DNA of 64,000 nt from Lumnitzera littorea (lineage: Eukaryota; Streptophyta; Magnoliopsida; Myrtales; Combretaceae), in assembly GCA_024138015.1 (NCBI GenBank), contig JAMXBB010000009.1:10287661-10351660 (forward strand), given 5' to 3'. Below the pieces are notes generated by a model. It was not told the origin of the DNA and did no database searches. It worked only from the letters and a program-made list of their open reading frames with translations. Positions 50,610 through 63,400 of this stretch are shown piece after piece. The position numbers were made by a program, and so were the translations under genes. Position 1 is the first letter of the stretch; every line of letters begins with the position of its first letter.

Positions 50610-51437
50610 ATGGCTCAAAGTATCTTCTTGAATCCTCCCTTTATAATCTACTGCTTCCTTCTTTTTTCCTTTTCCTCTTTTTCATAATTTCTTCAATTCA
50701 TTCTGTTAAGCACAGAGCTTTCAACTAATGGGGAGGAAAAGAGGAAAGGTGACTATACCCTCATTAAAGATGCAGAAGAGCCTCAACTTGGAATGTTTGA
50801 TAAGCCTCTTCCTTTTTGCGGCTGTGGAATTGGGTGGTTTTCGTAAGTGTTACTGCATTTTAACTGCCGATCTCTCTGCTTCTCCCTTTTTCCCTTGCTA
50901 ATGTGTTTTCACTTTTGCAGTTTTCTGCTTGGATTTGTTTTCCCGATTGCATGGTACTTTGCAACAGTACTATATTTCTGCAACTACTACCAAAGGGACC
51001 CTAGGGAGCGGGCTGGACTTGCTGCGTCTGCTATAGCTGTAAGTAGAGATATTAGGCATGCTTGTTTTTGCTTGAGTTTTGTCTTTCTGTTTGACAGACT
51101 ATTACCAGATATGTTTCTAGATTGCAGTCTGTCCTTAATAATCTTACTCTTGCTGAAACATGAAAGCAAATTGGCAATAGCTGAAATGCTGCTCCAATCG
51201 AGAATGGTTATATATAGAAATTATATTAGGTGGATGGATTATAAACTTATATAAGTCTTTAATTTCCTTGATGATGAATAAGATGGAGATTTTTTAAGTT
51301 AACCATGCCCTCCTTTAATTTTGTCTATTATCTCTCCCTCTTTTCTATCCCTCCTTCGATTACTAGTTTTGTAATTTCTGCAGGCAATGATATGTACAGT
51401 TGCTGTGGTGATTGCTCTGTTCATAATCCTGTTGTGA
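50610..51437 (+). CDS. 60S ribosomal protein L18a-like small membrane protein, 102 aa
   Basis: Hand-spliced coding exons: 50610-50619, 50716-50842, 50921-51038 and 51384-51437. All have GT-AG junctions and closing phases. The start ATG lies near the end of exon 50545-50619. The protein has a polar N-terminus (KDAEEPQLG), the family hallmark FCGCGIGW at 37-44, a hydrophobic helix at about 42-66, the conserved segment YYQRDPRERAGLAA at 68-81 and a second hydrophobic helix at 86-102. Despite the database name this plant family lacks the body of the true ribosomal L18a protein. The two C-terminal helices suggest a small integral membrane protein of unknown biochemical role. The gene converges on the aminopeptidase gene, with 387 bp between stop codons. 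No polyadenylation signal could be fixed. Confidence 0.88.
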
Positions 51438-51824
51438 TACTTTTATGTATCTTTTTCAAATTATTCTTGTGGATGACCAGTTGTGGAGGAAACAGCAAAA
51501 TGCTGATCAAACATGATCGAAACAAAGACAAATAGTATGAGGTTGAGCCATCTTAAGCCATCAGCTATGCCATTGGCCTATTGGCATAATATTGTGCATA
51601 TAGAAATAGAATTGTGAAGTTGAAACGTGAAAAATGCCCATACATTAGGGTAAAAGTGCACACTTGTAAATGCCTACTAAATCTTGTATAGAATTTCCTC
51701 TATTGAGCTTTGCAATGTAGTGAAGATCCTTTGTTCTTGGTAATGCATTATTTAGTTGGTTTTAACACAATGCACTCCTTGAGGAATACTAGTGAAGCAT
51801 CTGTTCTGCAAGAACATAGTATCC

Positions 51825-54800
51825 TTATTCTTTGCTGGCTAACTGTTTGATTAGCTCTTGAAGAGATTCTTCTTGCTTTATACTTTGCACCAACCTTGCT
51901 TTAACTCGGACCTGTTCGATGCTTTGCTCCAAATTCATGGAGAACGCAGCAGTCTTGCGGCTAGCAAAAAATGCTTCCATCTCATCGGCTTTCTCCTCAC
52001 TTGTGAACTGAAGAAGCAGAAGTGTATATACTTGGAGTTTGAATGTCTTTGGAGTACTTCGTTCAAGTTTGTAAAGTATGTAGTGCAGGGATGTAATTCA
52101 TGAAAGCTCTTATCTTCTTTCCCTTCCTTACCAGAGTGATAATGCCGACAATGAAATGCGTAAACAGAACCCCAGTACCATATTTTTCTAGAATGAAATC
52201 CCAATTATCCTGCATTCAATACCACAGAAGCCAAAACAATAATTGAATTAGGTATCTAACACTAACTGTAATTCAACAAACGCTTGTACCAGACAAATGC
52301 CAAAATGCATCTTCAAGCAGTGGACTCATCCTTTTTGTAAAAGGCTTTAAGTACATATTTTCATACTGGGAGAAACAACATCAGAAGCACCAGTGAACCA
52401 TATGCATTAGATGAAATCCTAAATAGACATTATATGAAATTAAACCTAGCCTAATAGGTCGTGGCATATGTGGTGGCAAAATTAATGATACAACTAGCTG
52501 ATCTAAAAACTCAAACTTATATATATATATGTGGAGTGGTACGATACTTCTTGTTTAATGCTCTCTTCACTTATGAATTGAAACTTTGATTAAAACTTAT
52601 AAAGTGAACCGGTTAATTAATCGTCTAAAGGATTGAGCTCATAGACACCTCGTGATCAGTTATTTCTAGCAAGTAGAAAGGACCATCCAAGTACCTGAAG
52701 CTCTCACATAATAAAAGGACTGAATTAGTCTATTGAGTTCCAATAGTTTATATTAAGTTAAATCTACAGAAAATTCAACATATCTCCTGAAATCGTTGCC
52801 ATTAAAGCTCAAACCTTCAACCACTGCCATGCCGTTTCACGCCCTTCTAAGCTTATTCCTGCAAATCCATATGTAATATCTTGATCTCGAACCTAGAACG
52901 AAGGAAAACCAGTTACTAGTATATAACCATTGCGTCCATTTCTGACTTGCAGGTTCACTAGAAGATTGAGTACCTCATCAGAAACTAGAAAATCCAAAAC
53001 CTCTGAGACTACCTCTGAATCTGGAGAGGATGCAATGAAACCTGTAAAATGTTTAGAAAAAATATTGTTTACCCTTGTTACATTTTTTTGTATGAAAGAA
53101 CATAGATGTAGATGGAGTGCATTGGAAACATCATTGTAGCTCAAAAGATATGTATCTTACGCAAAATTCTTTCTTTTTCTTGGATAGTGTCGGTTTCTCT
53201 GTAAATGTTCAATAATGACTCAAAGTTTTTTCTGTTTGCAGTGGTAGTATTCCTTATGACAGAAATATAAACAGCCTGCAGACAGTGATAAAATTGTCAT
53301 TTCAAGTACATAGTCATGTAGATGAAAATGATTCCTTAAGCTTTCTTCATACCCTTTTTGTATCAGCTGAAAGGAAAGTGGTATTTTTATCACTTAGTAA
53401 TGACTCGAAGCGTCTCAGTGCTTCTTTTTGAGTTGTCTCATCCCCAAACTTAGCCAAGGCCATAAGCACTTCACCCCTCAACAACACATTTAAATGAGTC
53501 TCTCCTGGTATCGGTTCCCACCCTAACCTTCTGTACCAAAGTACAAGTGCAAATGAGTTTCAAATTGAGTGGCGAGAGATGAAGTTCAACTGTATGTTCT
53601 AGAGGGTGCTAAACTGGTTTGAGAAGGGAAAGGAAGACATGTTCTAAGAACCAGATGTTATCACATAACATTTTTATTTTATCTGTAATCACATGAAAAG
53701 TAGATTGTCTCACTCAGCAGAAAACCGGAGGATGTTGGTAAAAAGTTGTTTCAAGCAGTCCGTTGACTCAGGGATCGCGTCGACAGATATCTTCATGATA
53801 TTGTAGCAAACCTGTTTGATGACTAAGGTCATGCAACAATTTTCCAAGAGGCGAGAAATATTACGATATTCAATTTAAAAAAAAAAACAAAAAACACCTG
53901 CATGGAGGATATAGCATGAACGGAGATATTTATATGTATGTTCAGAATACTTACATCAATGAGTTTTGATAGCACAACATAATCAACCTCTGTCCTGTAT
54001 ACATCTATCAAGAGAAGCAAGGAGGATAATGATTGTTGGCTGGCCTCGCAAAGAGCATATGCATCATCCAAGATGCCTAAAATGAAGTTGACAAAAGCCC
54101 TTGTTAGTCTATTGTAACTTCAGATGAAGACAGATAAAGCCAACTGGCTGCAGGATGACACTTATGTGCACCTCATGTATTTCCAAAGGTGAACTCCAAT
54201 TTCTGTATGGTAGTATGACAAAAAGTGCATCACAGTAAGAAAAACAAATTTATCTGGTAGTTTTCATTTTTTTGTTTCATATACATCCAGAGTCGGGGGA
54301 AAAACACAATGTGTGCAAGGAATCAATTTCTCTGAGGAGAAATTTCATGTTTTTCTATGTTAAGGGTCACTGTTGTAAGCTGTGAACACATCTAGCAAAG
54401 CAGAAGAAAAACACAGCAATACACTTTTGCCATCACCAAACTCAACCAGGACAAAGTCACTATCTTTGGCTCGATCTGTCCAGTACATTATGCATGGAAT
54501 TGGTATACCTTGTTGATTTCTTCTAGATAAATGAAATTCTGAAGTTATTCATTTCCAATGCTAATAAGTTTGGCAGATAGCATGTACCAAATTTGTCCAT
54601 TGCAGACAGGCAAGCATTCACTGTTGCTTTGATAAGTTGAGTGACAAGCTTGTCTTCATATTTTACCCTGTAAAAACCACTGTGGTCAACATTAACTTTG
54701 ATCCACATTTGTTCATCAAGTTCTTTTCCATCCTTGCTTGAACTTCCTCTGGACAAATCGAAGGAGTCTGCTATATCAACTTCTCCAGATTTCGTTTCCA

Positions 54801-57800
54801 AAAGGAACTTTTTCTGTCTGGCATAGGAACCAATGGAAAGGGTTATTGGAACAACCCAATGTCTGTCATCATGTGGACCAAATGACTTAAATGATGACTG
54901 CAGGAAAGAGCAGTATATCAGACTTCAGCATGATAAAGCCACAACTAGTCTGTTATTTTCCAAACTATGAAACAAAAGCTTATGATTAATAATCAGAACC
55001 TGCTCAAATTCCAAGACATGTCCATTTAATTTAACCGAGATTACTGGATATCCTTTCTGCTTTGTCCAAGTATCCATCATAGTATTAACTTGAATTCCCG
55101 ATTCCTCGGTCATCACACTCCATAAATCTTCGGTCCTTGCATTTTTCCATGCATATCTTTGTATATATGAACTTAATGATCTCTGATGAAAGCAGAAAAC
55201 ATATGAGAAGGGTCAAATGATTATGGCATCTTTTCTACTGATATTTCTACATGATCCAAGTTTTTACATACTCAGGTTAAATTTAAAAAGAAAAAAGAAA
55301 AAGAGAGAGAGTTTTCGCACATTTTCACTTTGTATATCATTGTTTTTTCCCTTTTTAATTAGATAACCCAAGTTTTGCTCCGTTGTGAAAATTTTATGCT
55401 GCCCTTAAGGTGAGAGACACGTGATAACCAAAATCCCCAAAGATCATCATCTTTCTCTCATTTCTCCTGATGGAGCCCATTATATGCTGTTCTTAAGGTT
55501 TAGAATGAAAAGGAATGAGAGAGATGATTTTGGGGAGTTTTTGGCCAGCATGTGCATCTCAAGTCTGTTTCTGTTGAGTCTGTATAATGTTTTCATAACA
55601 GTGCCAAATTTAGACGATGTAAATTAAAGAACAATAATAATGATAATAATCCAGATATACAAAGTGAAAAAGCGTGAAATCTCAAGTTTTTATTTTGTTA
55701 CTAACCCATAAACGTATCACCTGAAATATCTCATCACCGAGGTATCCCTGCAACATTCTGATAACAGCTGATCCCTTTTCGTAGCTTACAGAATCAAATA
55801 TTTCAAGAACTTCCCTGGCGTGTTTTATCTCAACCTGCATGTTATTTATGACAGGTGAAACAGCAAATGAAACTGAAACTGCTATCATTTTTTAGCATAC
55901 TGATGAGAAGTACCTCTATAGGATGTGATTTTTCTAGTGCATCCATATGTAGTCCACTAGAACACATTTGAAGAAACTGAGCCCAGATTTTCCATTCAGG
56001 AAACAACTTATCTGTCGCCATGTAGCTCACCTGGAATCCAATTTGATGCCATGAGAATCATTAAGAGAAGGATCTTCCGTATGGATGATGGAATAATCAA
56101 AATTACCCATGTGGCAAAACCTTCATTCAGCCATAAATGCATCCACCATTCCATTGTAACCAGATTGCCAAACCACATATGTGCAACTTCATGCATGGCA
56201 ACAATCGTAACCTGAAGATGATAAAAGATTTCATGGTATTTTGTTAGAAGGAAATTTACAAGCGGAAAAGTGCACGGTAAAATGAACATGCTTTCTATAT
56301 TCCCTAGGGAAAAAACATGTAGAAACCCAGTATTGAAGCGCATTACATGTCGAATAACTTACACGTTGTTTCTTAGCAGCTGTTGACAGCAATTCATCAT
56401 GAAGCATTTCATTTTCACGATATATAATCAGCCCATTGTTCTCCATTGCCCCGCCAGAAAATTCAGGGACAGCAACTAGGTCCAGTTTGGGAAGTGGATA
56501 AGGCATTGAGAAATACCTAAGAAAAAATGAAAATAAGCATGAACATATTCAAGGGTTAAGATTTATGCGCATCTAGTTGAGTGCACTCTGAAGGAACACG
56601 GGCTAATCACGGTAACCCTGAGACGGGAAGTGAAGTATCTCGTTTAAATACTATAGTTTGCCCCCTATCGTTCCATTGATTATCATTCTTTTCATGATCA
56701 AGTGGTTCAGTGTAGCGCTGTCATAACCATAGTGAAAGAAGAACGTACTCAGTATATAGCTCAAGTGCCTTAACAGCAATATGCAATGCATACATCCCCT
56801 GATCACTTTTACCAGGAGGACAATATGCCCGAACTGTAGTGCCTGTTAGAACTTGAAATTAGTAAGGGAAAACAAGAAGAGGTGAAAGAGAAAAGTGAAG
56901 CATTCTGGTATCTAGTTTGATTTCTATCCATACCATAGGTGGTTGTGTCCTCGATATGATCAAACACACCAACTACAATAGCCACCAGATAAGTTGACAT
57001 CAACGGCGATTCTTTGAAGTAAACAGTTTTGACATCACCATTGAGCTTTTCTTCCAAGATGGGCATATTAGACAGTGCAGTCATCTGTGACGGCACATCT
57101 AATGTGATCTTGAATGTGCACTGTTAAGGAGATGCCAATGGTGTTGTAACACTTTCAGAAGACTTTCCACTATGGCATAAGAGACGTGACGACATAAAAC
57201 AAAGCTCATGTTATGCTATACCAATACAAGCAGTTAATTATTGACCCTGTAAAATAAGAAATATGGAAGCTCACATCATATCTACAGCTTAAACTTTCAC
57301 ATCGGCTGGTTATGAAGCTGATTCACTTTCACATTGGCTGGTTATGAAGCTGATTCATCCTGGTATCTATGCAGAAGGTCCTGTGTCTAAAATCCCTGTA
57401 CTTGTTTTGCACATTTATTTAAGTTCCCAACTTGAGTAAGGAATCTTAACCCATTTAATTAAGTTGTTCATTTGATGGAGTCCAGCCAAGAGTCTCAATT
57501 CACAAGTGACGAGCAGTTTTGAGTAACAAATATAAAAACTTACACTATACTTATTAAACTTAAATTTTCACGTTGGCTGTTTCTGGAACTGATTTCAAAA
57601 GACCCCATAAAAACAAAACTCATAGACAGTAAACAAGCACTTGCCTTAAAAGCAGGTTCATCCCAGCAAGGAAAACACCTCCTCGCTTCTACAGCTTCAA
57701 ATTGAGTAGCAGCCATGTTCTTTCTCTCTTCTCCATCAATACGAGTACTGTTGAACCAATATTATTGTATCAACAAAATGTTAGTGGCGACTAGTGTTTT

Positions 57801-58470
57801 AAATCCTGTTTACAATAGCATGTTTTCAAATTTGTTTTTCACTAGCCAATGCATTTCCATGTCGAAAACCCTGAAAATCTTTTCAGCGAAACGAATACAT
57901 CTTAAGCTCCCAACTTCATAATCAAAGTGAAAAAAAAATTATTACAACTTATTGGAGCAAACAAATCTGTTAAGAGCAAGAAAGGAACAGGGAAAAAGAA
58001 TCAAACCATTTATAGAGACCCTTCAATTGATTATTGAGCATACCAGAATACTCAATTCCCAAAACTCCATCGCCAAGTTCAAGCACTTCATCAAAAACCA
58101 ACACTAGCATCTCATCATCAGCATCCAAAACCACATCAACAGGACACTTCTTCTTCTGCACGTTAAAAAACCCGAAAACCTTAATGAAACAGATTCGCGA
58201 CCATAACTAGAAATGTCCACTCAGAAAGTATGTTATACCACTTACTTGCCCAACCAAGTTAGTGAAGCAGACTTCAGTTATATCAAGTTCGAGGACATTC
58301 AAGACAAGAAACTTAGTTTCTTCCACTATGTCAAGATGAATTTGAAGCTTACCCAAGAATGCACATGCAACAAGATCAATACTTAGATGAAGATCATAGT
58401 GCTTCGGTACTGCATACTTAGGTAGTCTTGTTTGACCTTTGAAGTGTTTTATGTCATGTCTGGCTTCCAT
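51825..58470 (-). CDS. APM1: M1-family zinc aminopeptidase, APM1-like, 887 aa
   Basis: Nineteen exons spliced by hand: 58246-58470, 58007-58155, 57645-57750, 56934-57120, 56749-56842, 56363-56516, 56107-56211, 55914-56030, 55721-55834, 55000-55182, 54588-54897, 53955-54076, 53714-53811, 53353-53530, 53161-53275, 52974-53041, 52815-52892, 52132-52209 and 51825-52007. All phases close with no internal stop, and the length is close to Arabidopsis APM1 (879 aa). Catalytic features are complete: GAMEN at 276-280, HEVAH at 312-316, third zinc ligand Glu335 in NEGF, and the transition-state Tyr397 in VSYEKG. The enzyme should remove N-terminal residues from peptides. In Arabidopsis, APM1 is linked to auxin-transporter trafficking and meristem maintenance. 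Oddities: HEVAHMW has Met where the family has Gln, GAMEN is followed by Asn rather than an aromatic residue, and intron 3 starts with GC. It could be a diverged paralog rather than the direct APM1 ortholog. Confidence 0.93.
57293..57358. repeat. 32-bp tandem duplication in aminopeptidase intron 3
   Basis: 'ctttcacatcggctggttat' is followed 32 bp later by 'ctttcacattggctggttat', and both run on into 'gaagctgattca'. A weaker third relative ('attttcacgttggctgtttc') lies near 57562. Confidence 0.85.
57643..57645 (-). other. Non-canonical GC splice donor of aminopeptidase intron 3
   Basis: On the minus strand exon 3 ends AAG and the intron begins GCAAGTGC. AAG|GCAAGT is the usual form of a GC-AG intron. 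Using it keeps the frame into exon 4 (acceptor AACAG before 57120) and into the conserved TFKITLDVP segment. The only nearby GT (GTGCTT, four bases on) would break the frame. Confidence 0.75.
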
Positions 58471-59078
58471 TTTTTTTTTTCCAGAAAATAAAATCTTAAA
58501 CAGTTGAAAAGGTTATCTGAAAACTATAGAGAAATCAAGCTCATTTCAGTGCAATTTAAAGATTTTGAGTTTGGCGATTGGTTGATTATTACACAGGAGC
58601 AAGTAGTGGAACATGAATGGATGTTTTGGCAACTTGTGTGTCACCTTTTTCTTGGGTTGACCGGTATTGACAGCTACTTTGTCGATTTTTTTTGAAGGCT
58701 TGTTTCGATAAAAGTAAAGAAGGAATGAAAGTGAGGAGGAAAACTGGAAATGAAAGGAGAAGGAAGGGAATTGGATTTTTATATTTTTCTCTCTTTTAGT
58801 TTGTGTTTTGGAAAAAAAGATTCATTTGAATATTAATAGCCTAAGTGTTTTAATAAATGATAGGTAAATACCAATAATATTTATGTATACATTAATGATA
58901 ATGGCTTAGCGTTTTTAGTGTTAAGTTTTATTTTGAATAAGGGAAAGTTTTTTAAAAGTTATCAAAAGATGCTTCAGCCAAAAAAAAAAAAAGGGGGTGA
59001 GTATGATAAAAGAAAAGGAAATTTTATATTTTTATGGCTGTTTATAATTTAACAAAAGACGTAAACAGAATTATATAG
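58471..59078. other. 5' flank of the aminopeptidase gene
   Basis: An A-run (minus strand) directly precedes the ATG at 58470. The region should hold its 5' leader and promoter, but no core motif can be assigned. Short open frames here have no recognisable domain. Confidence 0.45.
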
Positions 59079-59100
59079 ATATATATATATATATATATAT
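59079..59100. repeat. (AT)11 microsatellite at the left edge of the duplicated block
   Basis: AT dinucleotide run seen directly. It abuts the first copy of the 409-bp block and is absent before the second copy. Confidence 0.95.
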
Positions 59101-59919
59101 TCACATACAATATAAAATATTTAATTTGATTCCAAGACAAATATTTTTGGATATTGGTTTTTATTTTTATTTATTTTTTAAAAATTTTAAAGGCAAGGAA
59201 AGGACAAAAAAACTTTACACGAATGATTTTTTTTTTTAATTTTTCCCTCTTAAATGGAGAAAATAAAAATTATAAAATTTCTCTTGTTTTGGTCGCTCAT
59301 AAGTTCTCCTTCAACAGACACTTAAAATATCTATTGTTTTTCTTTTTCACGCTTTTACGTCCGATTGTCTCAATCCAAAGTTAAAGTCCAGGTTTAATGT
59401 GTCCAAGGGAGAAGATAAGTGTTGCAACGCAACAGTCAACATTAGAAACTAAGTATTGATGTTGAAATATATATTTAAATTCATTTGACTATTCCTAGAA
59501 TGTGGGACCNTCATATACAATATAAAATATTTAATTTGATTCCAAGACAAATATTTTTGGATATTGGTTTTTATTTTTATTTATTTTTTAAAAATTTTAA
59601 AGGCAAGGAAAGGACAAAAAAACTTTACACGAATGATTTTTTTTTTTAATTTTTCCCTCTTAAATGGAGAAAATAAAAATTATAAAATTTCTCTTGTTTT
59701 GGTCGCTCATAAGTTCTCCTTCAACAGACACTTAAAATATCTATTGTTTTTCTTTTTCACGCTTTTACGTCCGATTGTCTCAATCCAAAGTTAAAGTCCA
59801 GGTTTAATGTGTCCAAGGGAGAAGATAAGTGTTGCAACGCAACAGTCAACATTAGAAACTAAGTATTGATGTTGAAATATATATTTAAATTCATTTGACT
59901 ATTCCTAGAATGTGGGACC
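59101..59919. repeat. 409-bp direct duplication around a one-base gap (probable assembly artefact)
   Basis: Bases 59101-59509 and 59511-59919 are the same, apart from tcaC/tcaT at the fourth base, and are separated only by N at 59510. The two identical open frames inside (59154-59384 and 59564-59794) follow from this and are A/T-rich and not gene-like. The pattern fits two contigs with an unrecognised overlap joined by a placeholder gap, the break being caused by the AT microsatellite. A true recent tandem duplication is less likely. Confidence 0.92.
59510..59510. other. Assembly gap (single N)
   Basis: The only ambiguous base in the window, placed exactly at the junction of the two identical blocks. 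Confidence 0.97.
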
Positions 59920-60440
59920 ATTCATTTCATATTAATCCATTTTTGTTCCTATGTCCAAAAAATCCACTTTAGGATAAATTGATTCATCCTTTGCCGTTGA
60001 TTTTTCCATGCATAAAAGATAATTAAGTATTTGCACCGGCCTGATTCTACAATAATGCCAAAATGACAAAAACATAAATCGAACATGTGATGTGAAAATA
60101 TCGGGATTTGTTTCATGAAGTAGCTTTCCATGCTCACTATTGCCTCAAAGAAGAGAAAAACTTAGAAAAGGACGCTTGCCATCCATCAATGCAAGTGTGA
60201 TATATGCGTATAAACTACCCTAGAAGACTAAACTTTTTACAAAATGACATACATACACCTGGGCATGTAGTTTTCATTCCTGGGTGGATTTCTCTCATAA
60301 ACATGCTTAACTCAGGATGGGAAAATAAAAAGGAAAATAGATTATGTTACATGCTACAGCTAATATATACAATCAGCAATGCAGGAGAATTTCAGTCCAT
60401 TCTTCATTGCCGCCATTATCAGTTTCAAGAAATCACTCGT
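59920..60440. other. Intergenic and 3' flank of CDT1
   Basis: The part next to 60440 should be the CDT1 3' untranslated region. No other feature is supported. The open frame across 60204-60506 on the plus strand is antisense to the last CDT1 exon and shows no domain. Confidence 0.5.
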
Positions 60441-63400
60441 TCACTTCGCTTCTGCCAGCTTCTTCCTTATGGTATCAGGATGAGACATTATGTTGACACT
60501 GCGTAAAACAATAAGTGAGATTTTCCCATCAAATCTTAAACTAGTGTCATAATACTTCTCTCAACGTGAAGAAGGGACTCACCATAGAAGCAAATCTCCA
60601 GTAGATGCAGACCTCTCTGATATCCACTCAGGCACAAGTTCCTTCATCATGTCAAGTTGGTCCTCCAATTCTCCTGAGAAAAAAGAGAAGGAAATTTAGC
60701 ACTTGGAACTCTTTTTCATGAAAGAATTCCCTTCTTTTTTTTAATTTTTTTTTTTATGTTCACTTACTTCTATCAATTATATCTAACTGGCTAGTGATAA
60801 CTTTGTGCATTAGCTCTTGTTTAGTAATAATGGAACTCTTGGAGGACTTCAACATAAAGTGAATTGTGTTGAACAGCTTGGGGAGCGCAGCAATTATTTC
60901 CCTTCTTTTCCTTGCCTGTGATGTGATAGGATCATTCTCCTCTTTAACTTTCTTCTCTTTAGCTCTGATCTGCAAAAACAAGAGAAGTATTAACAATAGT
61001 TTTCTTATCAAAGCCCACTGTCCTAAAATTGTTGCCTGTACTATTTCAATGTCATGTTTATATTAGATTGCAAGGTTAAGCAGCATATTATCCAACTCCT
61101 CAAGGTACAAAATCATCCTCAATTAGAGTTCATGTATGCATCTATTTTTATGCCTCTTTTTTTTTTAAATTCTTCCACCAGATATTTTCAAACTAATTGA
61201 CCACCACAATACTTTCTGGCATTGTTTTCCTTCATCATATGTGCGTGTTTTCTCCTATAACTTACCGACTTTATAAGACTCTCAGGAAGAATATCATAGA
61301 CTTCTTCATAATGTGAAGTAATATGCTCCATATCCATTTCAAGCTCAACCTTCTTGTCCTTCACAGGTGTGTCAAATTTCAATCTTTTCATCCTTGACTG
61401 TGTTCGTGGAGGATGCCTGGCGAACTTATTCGGCGTATTGTTAGAATTGTCTTCTGGACTCATATAGCGCCTCTTTGGTGTGCTTAATGCTGGTGTAGCA
61501 GCCATTAGCCTTGCTGGAGTTGAAGCAAGTTTTGCAGGTGTGGTGTCAACGCTAGAAGTCTTCTCCATAACATTATCTCCACCTCTAGAAAATGTTTTCT
61601 TACTATCAGGGGTCGAAGCTATGTAGGAACATGAGAAAGACTCCATAGCTGCACTTCCAACAAAATGCTTCCCATCGGTTTCTGAGGCTATTTCATTTTG
61701 CAGTGAAGGAGAAGAGGAATTAGGATCATCCTCAAAGGATATCTGATCCACGTGTTGTTTGTTGGATGTAAGGTCCAAAGATTGAAGGGACATCGAGGTA
61801 GATATCTGCAGAGAGTTTTCTGCTTTGTGGCAAGAAGCTCCACGGGAGAAACGTCTCTGAAAACCGTGAGGCAAATGAGATGCTTTTGCCAGTGGCAGTT
61901 GTATAGTTTCTTCAAGTGATGTTTCTCTAGGTAAGGACGAATTTTTCTGTGAAACCATCTCTGAGTGAAAGTCTCGCATTGATTTGTTAAACGGATCCGG
62001 AAGTGGTCCTTCTGGAATTTCTTCTGCCTGAAATAGATTAAAAGGATCGCTAAGATTAATCCAAATAAGAAAATGCTAAGAAATGCATTCAATTAATGCA
62101 AACAAAACAAAGCTTGACCAGTAAACACAAACTACCAAAAGAATATCAAGCAAAGAATGGAAAATAATTCGTTTCTCTCCTATCTCTCAATGCATCAAAG
62201 CTTCATAGAAGACGATACTCATTTCGCCCTGTACTTTACTCATTTTTTGGTCTAAATCGATACATAATCTTGTTGCATTTCCACATCAATGAACAAAACA
62301 TGTACAGATAGATGGATGCAATGTAGGTATCATGTACTTTCATAAGCTGCAAGGTTTTCGTACAAGCATCAATACAATTTTCTAACTTAAATACTAACGC
62401 AGTTTCATTAAGAAACCAGTCCCATGCAATTAATATTTACTATTTATCAATTTCATCTATCTGCAAATTTAACTCAAAGTTGTCACCTAAAGATTATGTT
62501 CACATATTAGTATATTATAGTGAACTGTGTACAGGAATATTGTAAAAATTAAATTTGATCTAACAAATCTTTGTTTCTGGCTTTGCTCCCTAAATGTGAC
62601 ATTAGCAGAACACTAGTAATCAACAAAATTGGGAATATCAAAATATCTTCTTACCTCAGGATGCGCATTAACAAAATCAAGCAGTCTTGATCGAAAAATC
62701 TTCCTCATATTCATATTGGCAGTTTCAGATTTTGACTTTCCATCCTTCTCGATGGCACCAGCATTCAGTGTAATGTGCAGATTTGGCTTCATACAACTAG
62801 TTCTCTCATTGAACGTGAGCACCTTCTTAAACTCTAGTGCCTCGGGTAAGATAAACTTCATCTGGGCTAGATGCTTATAAGTAAATCTCCTGAGTACAGC
62901 ACCGTAAGATCAGATACTCCGTCCAAAAGAAAAATAACGGGAAATTCATTTATTTTTATCAAGCATCTAATATGCTATTTACAGGACCTCATTGGGAACT
63001 AATTATCCTGCACACGATATTGCGTTATGTTGATCTAAATCATTCAATTCAACTCAAAGAAAAAAAAAAAAATCTGCCTTCCATGGATTACAGAACCCGA
63101 AAAATTCACGAGAGATAATTAGCCAACTTGTACTATAAAAGAATCAGCTAAGAACAATAAGAAGAACATTGGTGACAAAATGACATTTTCATGTGTTATT
63201 GCTAATAATAAAAATTTTCATTACGTTTAAGAGATCATACCGATCAGTCAGACATTCAATTTTGGGGCAAATATTCGTAAATGTCGGCATCGATCCCTTT
63301 AATTTCAGCAACCGAATTGAGCTATCCAAGCTGTCAAAAAACTCCGCCAAGATTTCATACCTGAAAAAATACATAAAACCCAAATATCAACAAAAGTTAA

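Noticed and set aside
50847..51254. Single open frame of 135 aa on the plus strand
   Set aside because: It is the third L18a-like coding exon (50921-51038) read through its flanking introns. Splice signals and conserved residues support the spliced form.
59154..59794. Two identical 76-aa open frames as a duplicated gene pair
   Set aside because: The duplication is centred on an N and is best explained as an assembly overlap. The sequence is A/T-rich and shows no domain.
60204..60506. 100-aa plus-strand open frame at the CDT1 3' end
   Set aside because: It is antisense to the last CDT1 exon and its 3' flank and shows no domain.
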